This document shows, piece after piece, positions 25,279 to 39,193 of a DNA stretch of 64,000 nt. Location of the stretch: contig JADLSH010000369.1 of NCBI GenBank assembly GCA_016169945.1, positions 7,272,001-7,336,000 on the forward strand, written 5' to 3'. Origin of the DNA: Trachythela sp. YZ-2020 (taxonomy: Eukaryota > Cnidaria > Anthozoa > Malacalcyonacea > Clavulariidae). A program made the position numbers and the translations under genes. Below the pieces are notes generated by a model. It worked only from the letters and a program-made list of their open reading frames with translations. It did not search any database and had not been told where the DNA came from. Numbering within the stretch: position 1 is the stretch's first letter; each line of letters begins with the position of its first letter.

Positions 25279-25997
25279 CTAAACAGAATTTTGAAATATT
25301 TGTAAGGACAAGTAAGCTCAAACCTTACCAAAGGGCTACTAAAGTTACTAAAACCTTGGGGAAACAGCGTTTTTGTGGTCCTCGATTTCGCCTCGGCTCA
25401 GGGGCACAAAAACACGCTGTTCTCCCTCTGAAAATATATGTTAAATGTTTGTTAAATGATGTATTTATCTTTACCATCTGGCAAGTAATAGATCAAACAT
25501 AGCCTCCTCCGTAGGCCTCCTTCGTAGGCCACTCGGTGGCACACGGCAGAATTGCGCAATACTTGGCAGAAATTACGATCCACTGTTATCACCCACATGC
25601 CTATAATATTATTGCGCAATTCATGCTGTTTTCCATTAGAATTTCGTCAACTTTAAACTCAAATTTCTCTTCTCAAATACTCGGCTTGACTAACTAATTG
25701 CGTGGACTGGATATATACAGGAAAGTTCTCATTGTCAGATTTGATATATTGCATCTAAACACCGAGAAGTTTGTTGAAAACCGAAGGCGAAGCCAAGATT
25801 TTTAAACGAATTTCGAAGTGTTTGGATATCCTGATGTAACACACTTTCGAGTGTTTGATATAACATCTAAAAAACGAATCTCTATTTAAAGAGAAAATCG
25901 AGGAAAATTGGTTAATTTATGCAATTTCCTCCTCTAATATCCAAACACGATACGGTGTTGATCTTCTTTGTTTTAGGCTCATTAATTATTGACTGTT

Positions 25998-26145
25998 AAG
26001 GCTCTTTTCCACTCATCGCAAAACCAACTCGCAAGCCTGCGAGTGCTCGCATCTACTTAAAATTAACTATCGAGCATTTTGATTGGATAAAAGTACTCGC
26101 AGCGAGCCGCAAGTTGTTTTTTGCGATGAGTGGAAAAGAGCCTTT
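25998..26145. mobile_element. MITE, AAGGCTCTTTTCCACTCATC ends
   Basis: TIRs AAGGCTCTTTTCCACTCATC(GCAAAA) and their inverse, with inner GCGAG/CTCGC-rich arms. Other parts of 25279-26423 show nothing recognised. Confidence 0.85.
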
Positions 26146-26423
26146 AGTGCTTGAATTTCACGTTTTACTGATCATGTTCGAGGGACTTTATTACACAGTG
26201 ATTTGAATTGTGTAGTAATACGAGGCTTACCGAGCTAAGAGATGATTATTTTTTTAATAATCAGGCCCTTTCTATAATTAAACTAGTCGCAAAGTACTGC
26301 TCTGATATTTTATCAAAATTTGATCAATTGTAATGTTTATATAAATAATGTATCCTATAATCTTTAGTTGTTATTTAACAATGTTAAAATTAAGTATGTC
26401 ATCAATACGCCAAGAATATTCAC

Positions 26424-26507
26424 CTGGATAGTCATCATTGTTTGTGTCAACATTTCCCGTTACAGCATACCCAAATTGTTGGAACTTTGGTAGAAATTTT
26501 CCACTGT
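26424..26507 (-). CDS. Integrin alpha exon 13 (blade 7)
   Basis: Encodes SGKFLPKFQQFGYAVTGNVD and TNNDDYP: blade-7 FG strand and Ca2+ loop. The acceptor CAAAG/AC is not pyrimidine-rich and was chosen by frame. An upstream GTAG was the alternative and gives a stop with exon 12. Exact start moderately certain. Confidence 0.88.
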
Positions 26508-26923
26508 CTTTGCAGTTATTTTCTACATACACATAGAATGTAAAAGTTTATTATATGACGGTTACTATGAGGAATCATAACAGACTTGTTTTCGATAAAT
26601 AAATAAATATATCGCCGAAGCCAGCTAGTTCGCGATTTTAGATCACCCCTAATGACACTAGATTGGAGCGTCGAAACTTTGGGTCGAAGATTTGTTCGGG
26701 AATTTCATTCACTTACATCAGAGTAGCAAACACATGTCCGAGATAAAATGTCAATAACAAACATGCTTTTGCATAAATGTTAATGTGGTAAAAGTGCATG
26801 GATGACATGAAGAACAATATTCAAGGGGACGTTTTGATAACTGAATCGTACAACAACTGGATATAGTATATTTCATGAGTGTTATGCAAAAGGCCATCAT
26901 ACCATCTTAATTGGTGTTCAGTT

Positions 26924-29900
26924 TGGTATTTCAGTCAACTTTGTCATGCATGTATACCGTATTTCAGTCAACTTTGTCATGTATGTATACCGTATTTCAG
27001 TCAACTTTGTCATGTATACCGTATTTCAGTCAACTTTGTCATGCATGTATACCGTATTTCAGTCAACTTTGTCATGTATACCGTATTTCAGTCAACTTTG
27101 TCATGCATGTATACCGTATTTCAGTCAACTTTGTCATGTATACCGTATTTCAGTCAACTTTGTCATGCATGTATACCGTATTTCAGTCAACTTTGTCATG
27201 TATACCGTATTTCAGTCAACTTTGTCATGTATACCGTATTTCAGTCAACTTTGTCATGTATACCGTATTTCAGTCAACTTTGTCATGTATACCGTATTTC
27301 AGTCAACTTTGTCATGTATACCGTATTTCAGTCAACTTTGTCATGCATGTATACCGTATTTCAGTCAACTTTGTCATGTATACCGTATTTCAGTCAACTT
27401 TGTCAACTTTGTCATGCATGTATACCGTATTTCAGTCAACTTTGTCATGCATGTATACCGTATTTCAGTCAACTTTGTCATGTATACCGTATTTCAGTCA
27501 ACTTTGTCATGCATGTCTACCGTATTTCAGTCAACTTTGTCATGCATGTATACCGTATTTCAGTCAACTTTGTCATGTATACCGTATTTCAGTCAACTTT
27601 GTCATGCATATACCGTATTTCAGTCAACTTTGTCATGCATGTATACCGTATTTCAGTCAACTTTGTCATGTATACCGTATTTCAGTCAACTTTGTCATGC
27701 ATGTATACCGTATTTCAGTCAACTTTGTCATGTATACCGTATTTCAGTCAACTTTGTCATGTATACCGTATTTCAGTCAACTTTGTCATGTATACCGTAT
27801 TTCAGTCAACTTTGTCATGCATGTATACCGTATTTCAGTCAACTTTGTCATGTATACCGTATTTCAGTCAACTTTGTCATGTATACCGTATTTCAGTCAA
27901 CTTTGTCATGTATACCGTATTTCAGTCAACTTTGTCATGCATGTATACCGTATTTCAGTCAACTTTGTCATGTATACCGTATTTCAGTCAACTTTGTCAT
28001 GTATACCGTATTTCAGTCAACTTTGTCATGCATATACCGTATTTCAGTCAACTTTGTCATGTATACCGTATTTCAGTCAACTTTGTCATGCATGTATACC
28101 GTATTTCAGTCAACTTTGTCATGTATACCGTATTTCAGTCAACTTTGTCATGTATACCGTATTTCAGTCAACTTTGTCATGTATACCGTATTTCAGTCAA
28201 CTTTGTCATGTATACCGTATTTCAGTCAACTTTGTCATGCATGTATACCGTATTTCAGTCAACTTTGTCATGTATACCGTATTTCAGTCAACTTTGTCAT
28301 GCATGTATACCGTATTTCAGTCAACTTTGTCATGCATGTATACCGTATTTCAGTCAACTTTGTCATGTATACCGTATTTCAGTCAACTTTGTCATGTATA
28401 CCGTATTTCAGTCAACTTTGTCATGCATGTATACCGTATTTCAGTCAACTTTGTCATGTATACCGTATTTCAGTCAACTTTGTCATGCATGTATACCGTA
28501 TTTCAGTCAACTTTGTCATGCATGTATACCGTATTTCAGTCAACTTTGTCATGTATACCGTATTTCAGTCAACTTTGTCATGTATACCGTATTTCAGTCA
28601 ACTTTGTCATGCATGTATACCGTATTTCAGTCAACTTTGTCATGTATACCGTATTTCAGTCAACTTTGTCATGTATACCGTATTTCAGTCAACTTTGTCA
28701 TGTATACCGTATTTCAGTCAACTTTGTCATGTATACCGTATTTCAGTCAACTTTGTCATGTATACCGTATTTCAGTCAACTTTGTCATGCATGTATACCG
28801 TATTTCAGTCAACTTTGTCATGTATACCGTATTTCAGTCAACTTTGTCATGTATACCGTATTTCAGTCAACTTTGTCATGTATACCGTATTTCAGTCAAC
28901 TTTGTCATGTATACCGTATTTCAGTCAACTTTGTCATGCATGTATACCGTATTTCAGTCAACTTTTGTAATGTAGACCTTATTTCAGTCAACTTTGTCAT
29001 GTATACCGTATTTCAGTCAACTTTGTCATGCATGTATACCGTATTTCAGTCAACTTTGTCATGTATACCGTATTTCAGTCAACTTTGTCATGTATACCGA
29101 ATTTCAATTTCAGTCAACTTTGTCATGCATGTATACCGTATTTCAGTCAACTTTGTCATGTATACCGTATTTCAGTCAACTTTGTGCATCTATACCGTAT
29201 TTCAGTCAACTTTGTCATGTATACCGTATTTCAGTCAACTTTGTCATGTATACCGTATTTCAGTCAACTTTGTCATGTATACCGTATTTCAGTCAACTTT
29301 GTCATGTATACCGTATTTTAGTCAACTTTGTCATGCATATATACCGTATTTCAGTCAACTTTGTCATGTATACCGTATTTCAGTCAACTTTGTCATGTAT
29401 ACCGTATTTCAGTCAACTTTGTCATGCATGTATACCGTATTTCAGTCAACTTTGTCATGTATACCGTATTTCAGTCAACTTTGTCATGTATACCGTATTT
29501 CAGTCAACTTTGTCATGTATACCGTATTTCAGTCAACTTTGTCATGTATACCGTATTTCAGTCAACTTTGTCATGCATATATACCGTATTTCAGTCAACT
29601 TTGTCATGTATACCGTATTTCAGTCAACTTTGTCATGTATACCGTATTTCAGTCAACTTTGTCATGCATGTATACCGTATTTCAGTCAACTTTGTCATGT
29701 ATACCGTATTTCAGTCAACTTTGTCATGCATGTATACCGTATTTCAGTCAACTTTGTCATGTATACCGTATTTCAGTCAACTTTGTCATGCATGTATACC
29801 GTATTTCAGTCAACTTTGTCATGTATACCGTATTTCAGTCAACTTTGTCATGTATACCGTATTTCAGTCAACTTTGTCATGCATGTATACCGTATTTCAG

Positions 29901-32900
29901 TCAACTTTGTCATGTATACCGTATTTCAGTCAACTTTGTCATGTATACCGTATTTCAGTCAACTTTGTCATGCATGTATACCGTATTTCAGTCAACTTTG
30001 TCATGTATACCGTATTTCAGTCAACTTTGTCATGTATACCGTATTTCAGTCAACTTTGTCATGCATGTATACCGTATTTCAGTCAACTTTGTCATGTATA
30101 CCGTATTTCAGTCAACTTTGTCATGTATACCGTATTTCAGTCAACTTTGTCATGTATACCGTATTTCAGTCAACTTTGTCATGTATACCGTATTTCAGTC
30201 AACTTTGTCATGTATACCGTATTTCAGTCAACTTTGTCATGTATACCGTATTTCAGTCAACTTTGTCATGTATACCGTATTTCAGTCAACTTTGTCATGT
30301 ATACCGTATTTCAGTCAACTTTGTCATGCATGTATACCGTATTTCAGTCAACTTTGTCATGTATACCGTATTTCAGTCAACTTTGTCATGCATGTATACC
30401 GTATTTCAGTCAACTTTGTCATGTATGTATACCGTATTTCAGTCAACTTTGTCATGTATACCGTATTTCAGTCAACTTTGTCATGTATACCGTATTTCAG
30501 TCAACTTTGTCATGTATACCGTATTTCAGTCAACTTTGTCATGTATACCGTATTTCAGTCAACTTTGTCATGTATACCGTATTTCAGTCAACTTTGTCAT
30601 GCATGTATACCGTATTTCAGTCAACTTTGTCATGTATACCGTATTTCAGTCAACTTTGTCATGTATACCGTATTTCAGTCAACTTTGTCATGTATACCGT
30701 ATTTCAGTCAACTTTGTCATGTATACCGTATTTCAGTCAACTTTGTCATGCATGTATACCGTATTTCAGTCAACTTTGTCATGTATACCGTATTTCAGTC
30801 AACTTTGTCATGTATACCGTATTTCAGTCAACTTTGTCATGTATACCGTATTTCAGTCAACTTTGTCATGTATACCGTATTTCAGTCAACTTTGTCATGT
30901 ATACCGTATTTCAGTCAACTTTGTCATGTATACCGTATTTCAGTCAACTTTGTCATGCATGTATACCGTATTTCAGTCAACTTTGTCATGCATGTATACC
31001 GTATTTCAGTCAACTTTGTCATGCATGTATACCGTATTTCAGTCAACTTTGTCATGCATGTATACCGTATTTCAGTCAACTTTGTCATGTATACCGTATT
31101 TCAGTCAACTTTGTCATGCATGTATACCGTATTTCAGTCAACTTTGTCATGCATGTATACCGTATTTCAGTCAACTTTGTCATGTATACCGTATTTCAGT
31201 CAACTTTGTCATGCATGTATACCGTATTTCAGTCAACTTTGTCATGTATACCGTATTTCAGTCAACTTTGTCATGCATGTATACCGTATTTCAGTCAACT
31301 TTGTCATGCATGTATACCGTATTTCAGTCAACTTTGTCATGTATACCGTATTTCAGTCAACTTTGTCATGCATGTATACCGTATTTCAGTCAACTTTGTC
31401 ATGTATACCGTATTTCAGTCAACTTTGTCATGTATACCGTATTTCAGTCAACTTTGTCATGTATACCGTATTTCAGTCAACTTTGTCATGTATACCGTAT
31501 TTCAGTCAACTTTGTCATGTATACCGTATTTCAGTCAACTTTGTCATGCATGTATACCGTATTTCAGTCAACTTTGTCATGTATACCGTATTTCAGTCAA
31601 CTTTGTCATGCATGTATACCGTATTTCAGTCAACTTTGTCATGTATACCGTATTTCAGTCAACTTTGTCATGCATGTATACCGTATTTCAGTCAACTTTG
31701 TCATGTATACCGTATTTCAGTCAACTTTGTCATGTATACCGTATTTCAGTCAACTTTGTCATGTATACCGTATTTCAGTCAACTTTGTCATGCATGTATA
31801 CCGTATTTCAGTCAACTTTGTCATGTATACCGTATTTCAGTCAACTTTGTCATGCATGTATACCGTATTTCAGTCAACTTTGTCATGCATGTATACCGTA
31901 TTTCAGTCAACTTTGTCATGTATACCGTATTTCAGTCAACTTTGTCATGCATGTATACCGTATTTCAGTCAACTTTGTCATGCATGTATACCGTATTTCA
32001 GTCAACTTTGTCATGTATACCGTATTTCAGTCAACTGTATTTCAGTCAACTTTGTCATGTATACCGTATTTCAGTCAACTTTGTCATGTATACCGTATTT
32101 CAGTCAACTTTGTCATGCATGTATACCGTATTTCAGTCAACTTTGTCATGTATACCGTATTTCAGTCAACTTTGTCATGCATGTATACCGTATTTCAGTC
32201 AACTTTGTCATGTATACCGTATTTCAGTCAACTTTGTCATGTATACCGTATTTCAGTCAACTTTGTCATGCATGTATACCGTATTTCAGTCAACTTTGTC
32301 ATGCATGTATACCGTATTTCAGTCAACTTTGTCATGTATACCGTATTTCAGTCAACTTTGTCATGCATGTATACCGTATTTCAGTCAACTTTGTCATGCA
32401 TGTATACCGTATTTCAGTCAACTTTGTCATGTATACCGTATTTCAGTCAACTTTGTCATGCATGTATACCGTATTTCAGTCAACTTTGTCATGCATGTAT
32501 ACCGTATTTCAGTCAACTTTGTCATGCATGTATACCGTATTTCAGTCAACTTTGTCATGCATGTATACCGTATTTCAGTCAACTTTGTCATGTATACCGT
32601 ATTTCAGTCAACTTTGTCATGTATACCGTATTTCAGTCAACTTTGTCATGCATGTATACCGTATTTCAGTCAACTTTGTCATGTATACCGTATTTCAGTC
32701 AACTTTGTCATGTATACCGTATTTCAGTCAACTTTGTCATGCATGTATACCGTATTTCAGTCAACTTTGTCATGTATACCGTATTTCAGTCAACTTTGTC
32801 ATGTATACCGTATTTCAGTCAACTTTGTCATGCATGTATACCGTATTTCAGTCAACTTTGTCATGCATGTATACCGTATTTCAGTCAACTTTGTCATGCA

Positions 32901-35900
32901 TACCGTATTTCAGTCAACTTTGTCATGTCTACCGTATTTCAGTCAACTTTGTCATGTATACCGTATTTCAGTCAACTTTGTCATGTATACCGTATTTCAG
33001 TCAACTTTGTCATGTATACCGTATTTCAGTCAACTTTGTCATGTATACCGTATTTCAGTCAACTTTGTCATGCATGTATACCGTATTTCAGTCAACTTTG
33101 TCATGCATGTATACCGTATTTCAGTCAACTTTGTCATGTATACCGTATTTCAGTCAACTTTGTCATGTATACCGTATTTCAGTCAACTTTGTCATGTATA
33201 CCGTATTTCAGTCAACTTTGTCATGTATACCGTATTTTAGTCAACTTTGTCATGCATATATACCGTATTTCAGTCAACTTTGTCATGTATACCGTATTTC
33301 AGTCAACTTTGTCATGTATACCGTATTTCAGTCAACTTTGTCATGCATGTATACCGTATTTCAGTCAACTTTGTCATGTATACCGTATTTCAGTCAACTT
33401 TGTCATGTATACCGTATTTCAGTCAACTTTGTCATGTATACCGTATTTCAGTCAACTTTGTCATGCATGTATACCGTATTTCAGTCAACTTTGTCATGTA
33501 TACCGTATTTCAGTCAACTTTGTCATGTATACCGTATTTCAGTCAACTTTGTCATGCATGTATACCGTATTTCAGTCAACTTTGTCATGTATACCGTATT
33601 TTAGTCAACTTTGTCATGCATATATACCGTATTTCAGTCAACTTTGTCATGTATACCGTATTTCAGTCAACTTTGTCATGCATGTATACCGTATTTCAGT
33701 CAACTTTGTCATGCATGTATACCGTATTTCAGTCAACTTTGTCATGTATACCGTATTTCAGTCAACTTTGTCATGCATGTATACCGTATTTCAGTCAACT
33801 TTGTCATGCATGTATACCGTATTTCAGTCAACTTTGTCATGTATACCGTATTTCAGTCAACTTTGTCATGCATACCGTATTTCAGTCAACTTTGTCATGC
33901 ATGTATACCGTATTTCAGTCAACTTTGTCATGTATACCGTATTTCAGTCAACTTTGTCATGCATGTATACCGTATTTCAGTCAACTTTGTCATGTATACC
34001 GTATTTCAGTCAACTTTGTCATGTATACCGTATTTCAGTCAACTTTGTCATGTATACCGTATTTCAGTCAACTTTGTCATGCATGTATACCGTATTTCAG
34101 TCAACTTTGTCATGTATACCGTATTTCAGTCAACTTTGTCATGTATACCGTATTTTGGTCAACTTTGTCATGCATGTCTACCGTATTTCAGTCAACTTTG
34201 TCATGTCTACCGTATTTCAGTCAACTTTGTCATGTATACCGTATTTCAGTCAACTTTGTCATGTATACCGTATTTCAGTCAACTTTGTCATGTATACCGT
34301 ATTTTGGTCAACTTTGTCATGCATGTATACCGTATTTCAGTCAACTTTGTCATGTATGTATACCGTATTTCAGTCAACTTTGTCATGCATACCGTATTTC
34401 AGTCAACTTTGTCATGCATGTATACCGTATTTCAGTCAACTTTGTCATGTATACCGTATTTTGGTCAACTTTGTCATGCATGTCTACCGTATTTCAGTCA
34501 ACTTTGTCATGTCTACCGTATTTCAGTCAACTTTGTCATGCATGTATACCGTATTTCAGTCAACTTTGTCATGTATACCGTATTTCAGTCAACTTTGTCA
34601 TGTATGTATACCGTATTTCAGTCAACTTTGTCATGCATACCGTATTTCAGTCAACTTTGTCATGCATGTATACCGTATTTCAGTCAACTTTGTCATGTAT
34701 ACCGTATTTTGGTCAACTTTGTCATGCATGTCTACCGTATTTCAGTCAACTTTGTCATGTCTACCGTATTTCAGTCAACTTTGTCATGCATGTATACCGT
34801 ATTTCAGTCAACTTTGTCATGTATAGCGTATTTCAGTCAACTTTGTCATGTATGTATACCGTATTTCAGTCAACTTTGTCATGTATACCGTATTTTGGTC
34901 AACTTTGTCATGCATGTCTACCGTATTTCAGTCAACTTTGTCATGTCTACCGTATTTCAGTCAACTTTGTCATGCATGTATACCGTATTTCAGTCAACTT
35001 TGTCATGTATACCGTATTTTGGTCAACTTTGTCATGCATGTCTACCGTATTTCAGTCAACTTTGTCATGTATACGTATTTCAGTCAACTTTGTCATGTAT
35101 GTATACCGTATTTCAGTCAACTTTGTCATGTATACCGTATTTCAGTCAACTTTGTCATGCATGTATACCGTATTTCAGTCAACTTTGTCATGTATACCGT
35201 ATTTCAGTCAACTTTGTCATGCATGTATACCGTATTTCAGTCAACTTTGTCATGTATACCGTATTTTGGTCAACTTTGTCATGCATGTATACCGTATTTC
35301 AGTCAACTTTGTCATGTATACCGTATTTCAGTCAACTTTGTCATGTATACCGTATTTCAGTCAACTTTGTCATGCATGTATACCGTATTTCAGTCAACTT
35401 TGTCATGCATGTATACCGTATTTCAGTCAACTTTGTCATGTATACCGTATTTCAGTCAACTTTGTCATGCATGTATACCGTATTTCAGTCAACTTTGTCA
35501 TGCATGTATACCGTATTTCAGTCAACTTTGTCATGCATGTATACCGTATTTCAGTCAACTTTGTCATGTATACCGTATTTCAGTCAACTTTGTCATGCAT
35601 GTCTACCGTATTTCAGTCAACTTTGTCATGCATGTATACCGTATTTCAGTCAACTTTGTCATGCATGTCTACCGTATTTCAGTCAACTTTGTCATGTATA
35701 CCGTATTTCAGTCAACTTTGTCATGTATGTCTACCGTATTTCAGTCAACTTTGTCATGCATGTATACCGTATTTCAGTCAACTTTGTCATGTATACCGTA
35801 TTTCAGTCAACTTTGTCATGTATGTATACCGTATTTCAGTCAACTTTGTCATGCATGTATACCGTATTTCAGTCAACTTTGTCATGCATGTATACCGTAT

Positions 35901-36245
35901 TTCAGTCAACTTTGTCATGTATACCGTATTTTGGTCAACTTTGTCATGCATGTCTACCGTATTTCAGTCAACTTTGTCATGTATACCGTATTTCAGTCAA
36001 CTTTGTCATGCATGTATACCGTATTTCAGTCAACTTTGTCATGTATACCGTATTTCAGTCAACTTTGTCATGTATACCGTATTTCAGTCAACTTTGTCAT
36101 GTATACCGTATTTCAGTCAACTTTGTCATGCATGTATACCGTATTTCAGTCAACTTTGTCATGTATACCGTATTTCAGTCAACTTTGTCATGCATGTATA
36201 CCGTATTTCAGTCAACTTTGTCATCTATACCGTATTTCAGTCAAC
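26924..36245. repeat. 9.3-kb satellite of 29- and 33-bp units
   Basis: Some 300 units of CATGTATACCGTATTTCAGT+CAACTTTGT (29 bp) interspersed with 33-bp units carrying an extra CATG (CATGCATGTATACC). No forward frame of the unit contains a stop, giving overlapping open frames of up to about 2,100 codons in all three plus-strand frames; these are not genes. Variants cluster: TTTTGGTCAAC and CATGTCTACC only at 34.1-36.0 kb; TTTTAGTCAACTTTGTCATG+CATATA near 29.3, 33.2 and 33.6 kb. Lies in the intron after integrin exon 12. Confidence 0.97.
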
Positions 36246-36270
36246 ATGGATTCCAAACATAAAAAGATAC

Positions 36271-36390
36271 AAACCTGTTGATATTCTTCAAAAATTCCAT
36301 CTTTCCTGCCATGATAAATATAAATTGCTCCATTTCCAAAACCATCACCATCCAAATCTGGTTGATCTTGTGGTGCTCCAACAATAAAAT
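36271..36390 (-). CDS. Integrin alpha exon 12 (blade 6 GAP)
   Basis: Encodes DFIVGAPQDQPDLDGDGFGN and IYIYHGRKDGIF. Two donors are possible. The one after CAGGTTT (GTATCT) keeps frame with exon 13; the one after CAACAG (GTTTGT) does not. The giant 29/33-bp satellite starts 25 bp past this donor. Confidence 0.92.
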
Positions 36391-37142
36391 CTAAGATATA
36401 TATAAAACATTAACATAATAAACAATTTATTATACGACTATATTATTCATATATGAATAATTTATTATTCATATATGAATGCGTCTACCTGCAAAATGCA
36501 GCATTTTGATCGGTTCACGAGCGGTGAGAAGCCTGGTGAGAAGCCAACAGTGGACCGCTAAGCAATGATGGATCGTATGCGAAAAAGCTTCATTCCTTTC
36601 ACTGTCGTAAATACTATATACAATTATGTAAAAATATGCTATACTATATTAGCGTAGTATCTGGCCTTCCGATGCGAGCGTTAAAGTTACGGGCGAACTG
36701 ATGTGCGCTAGAAGGCCTAGCACATTTCGCAATTCCTTAACGGCTGCATGATTCAGGCTATTCCAACATGGCATTCGAAAAATTAATATCAATGAAAGAA
36801 GGTTCATCTATATTTAAGTGTTTTCGACGTGTTTATGTCTTATTCATAGAAGGGCAAAAATGGTTTCTAGAAAGGCAAAATTGCGAATTGTCCTGAAAGG
36901 CCAGGAACTATAGGCTACTATACCATATTTTATGTAAAAATATACTATCCTATACTCTTGTATTTATGGAGGCTTATCTTTAAAATTTACTCGCCGATGG
37001 AATCTCCGACTCTGTAATCAGACCCTGCCTTTGTGTTTGTTTGTCATCATCATATACAAGTATGTATAGTGTATGTTCTTCCGATTGTAAAATAAAATAA
37101 AATAAAACTAAGAACTAATTGTTAAACATAAAGCTTACATAC

Positions 37143-37281
37143 CTTGGATGTTATCAGCATTAAGATCTCCAGCTTTAGCAATTGACCAGCCAAATCTAGC
37201 TCCTTTAGTGTTACTGCCACGTAATCCTGGATCAAAACTATTTTCACCAGATGACAAAATTAATGATCGACCATCTGTATC
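37143..37281 (-). CDS. Integrin alpha exon 11 (blade 6)
   Basis: Encodes DTDGRSLILSSGEN and further on ARFGWSIAKAGDLNADNIQ, the blade-6 FG strand and Ca2+ loop. Acceptor TTGCAG, donor CAAG/GTATGT. The loop's last Asp comes from the split codon with exon 12. Confidence 0.95.
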
Positions 37282-37306
37282 CTGCAAGATAACGACTTCT
37301 TATTAA

Positions 37307-38657
37307 CTCAGAGATCCCAAGGACAGTGCAAAGTCAATTCTAGCATTGCCATCCCCCCGAAAGAAAGTTTGCAAGGGGATGGGAAATGCTAGAATTGACT
37401 GATGCATTACGTTTCTTGTTTATATTCCATACAAATTCAATTATTTCCGCCAGCACGCAGCCTGTGATTCTGTGAACAGAGGGTACTCTCGACTGCTAAA
37501 TCTATTTTTCAGCACATGAGCGCTTTACTATTTATTATTTTATTTTCAGGCATATTAGAAAGCGACTAAAATATATTTCCTCGTATATATATTTCTATAT
37601 CTCAAAGATTATTATTACATAAATCAACTATCTCCCGAGAATTAATCGTGCGGTCCATGCGGATAAATTTACGTACGAAGCAAAGGGCACATTTACAAGG
37701 AAGTGTTTAAATCTACAAGAATAAAATACCATTATTCACTATAACAATTTCTATCGCATTCGCATGAACAGATGTGTCATAGTTTCATAAACTGCTAGTA
37801 GTAATACAACAAGCAACCTTTGTAGCGAACCAAATGAAATGCAGCTTCTATCTTGATTTGTGCATGCGTGCAAATATTCAATATTATATACAGTATATTT
37901 CGTACAGATTTGTAGAGTGTTCTATCAACTTACGCCAGGAATCACGTCAGTAATAAAGGTTTCATATAAATTGTAGAAAACTTACCAAGTCTATAATAGT
38001 GCCGACAAAAGTCTTCGTGCCGACAAAAGACATTTTTGACATTGATGGCCATTGAAGATCTTCGTCACAAAGGTCTTCGTTGTATATTTTGAAATCGTCA
38101 GCATCAATATAAGACATGTTTTTGTCGAAACTCGTGCCTCAGATTATAAATTGAGCATAGTCGTACACTGAAATAGTATATCGTTACAACTGCAGCCCAA
38201 ATAATATATGCCAATCCTAAATCTCTTGTCGAAAAATTGTTGAGTTTCGGCACACACTCATACGTCGCCAGTATTTATTTATGTGCATTGATTTGCAGTT
38301 CTCAGTTGCCATCGCCCGAATCCTCATTGGCGAAGGTAAAATTCATTGCCATATCAAATATTTTATAGGACCGATTAGGCCGGTAATTTATCAAACTTTT
38401 TCCAACGTTTCCATTAAACAGACAGAAAAACAATATGAAACGTGCGACCATAGCTAAAAATAATGTTTCAATGTTTGAAAAAATAATAAGTCCTTGAATT
38501 ATATACAACCCAACAATATCAAGTGCAAGCTCCCCCCGGATTGTTTACTCTATACATCTATCTATCTATCTATCCCTCTATCTATTTATATCTGAGTCAC
38601 TTATGTGAATTTTTGCCTTGTAATCACAATAGTTGCAAAGTGAAACTTTGCACTAAA
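37307..38657 (+). mobile_element. Recurring element, copy 2
   Basis: Left end ACTCAGAGATCCCAAGGACA+GTGCAAAGT and right end TGCAAAGTGAAACTTTGCAC+TAAAAA. Near its left end is a hairpin (arms 37333-37357 and 37376-37399, GTCAATTCTAGCATT). An (ATCT)n run sits at about 38551-38590 near its right end. Confidence 0.5.
37986..38117 (-). CDS. Possible exon with start codon (44 codons)
   Basis: ATG-initiated frame MSYIDADDFKIYNEDLCDED onward, ending TFVGTIIDL directly before GTAAGT. It ends in phase 0, so it could splice in frame to integrin exon 11, or belong to the surrounding mobile element. No family recognised. Low confidence. Confidence 0.25.
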
Positions 38658-39193
38658 AAGGATTTCACAAAATGTTTGACGAAGGCTTTCCGAACTTTGT
38701 TTGTTATTCTCGAAGTTGTGTATTTACTTTATTGGGTGAAATAATTCCTATTAAGAAGAGCAACTAAATCTCGTCTAAGTGAAACAACAGTAGTTGAATT
38801 TCAGATTGTCAGTTTTAACACAGTGACAGTGTCTGGCGAGCCAAACCACTTAATGTTATAAACCGTAATTTTATTTACTGTAATTTTATTGACTGGCTTA
38901 TCAAATCCAAGTTTTTAGACTTTAACATAGCTGTAGACCCGATTGTCCCGAAATGGATAAGGATTCAACACGATATCAAAGATAAAATATACTTTCTCAC
39001 ATGTAAACTATCGCCATTACAGAATACAGAATACCCATCAACTCCCCACTGCGCGTGCTCTTATATGCAGTATCCCCGAGAGTGGTAGGGTGAGTCACAA
39101 TATACTACAATAGAGTTAACCTTAACCTTAATCTTAACCTTAACCTCCCTTCCAAAAATATCAAGATGGATCAACTGTTGTTTGATCACTTAC

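Noticed and set aside
26507..26526. Exon 13 starting at the upstream GTAG acceptor
   Set aside because: Joining to exon 12 then gives a stop or loses frame; the CAAAG acceptor keeps frame and family spacing.
26879..36387. Open reading frames up to 2,109 codons on the plus strand
   Set aside because: They are read-through of the 29/33-bp satellite in all three frames, antisense to an integrin intron, with no non-repeat domain.
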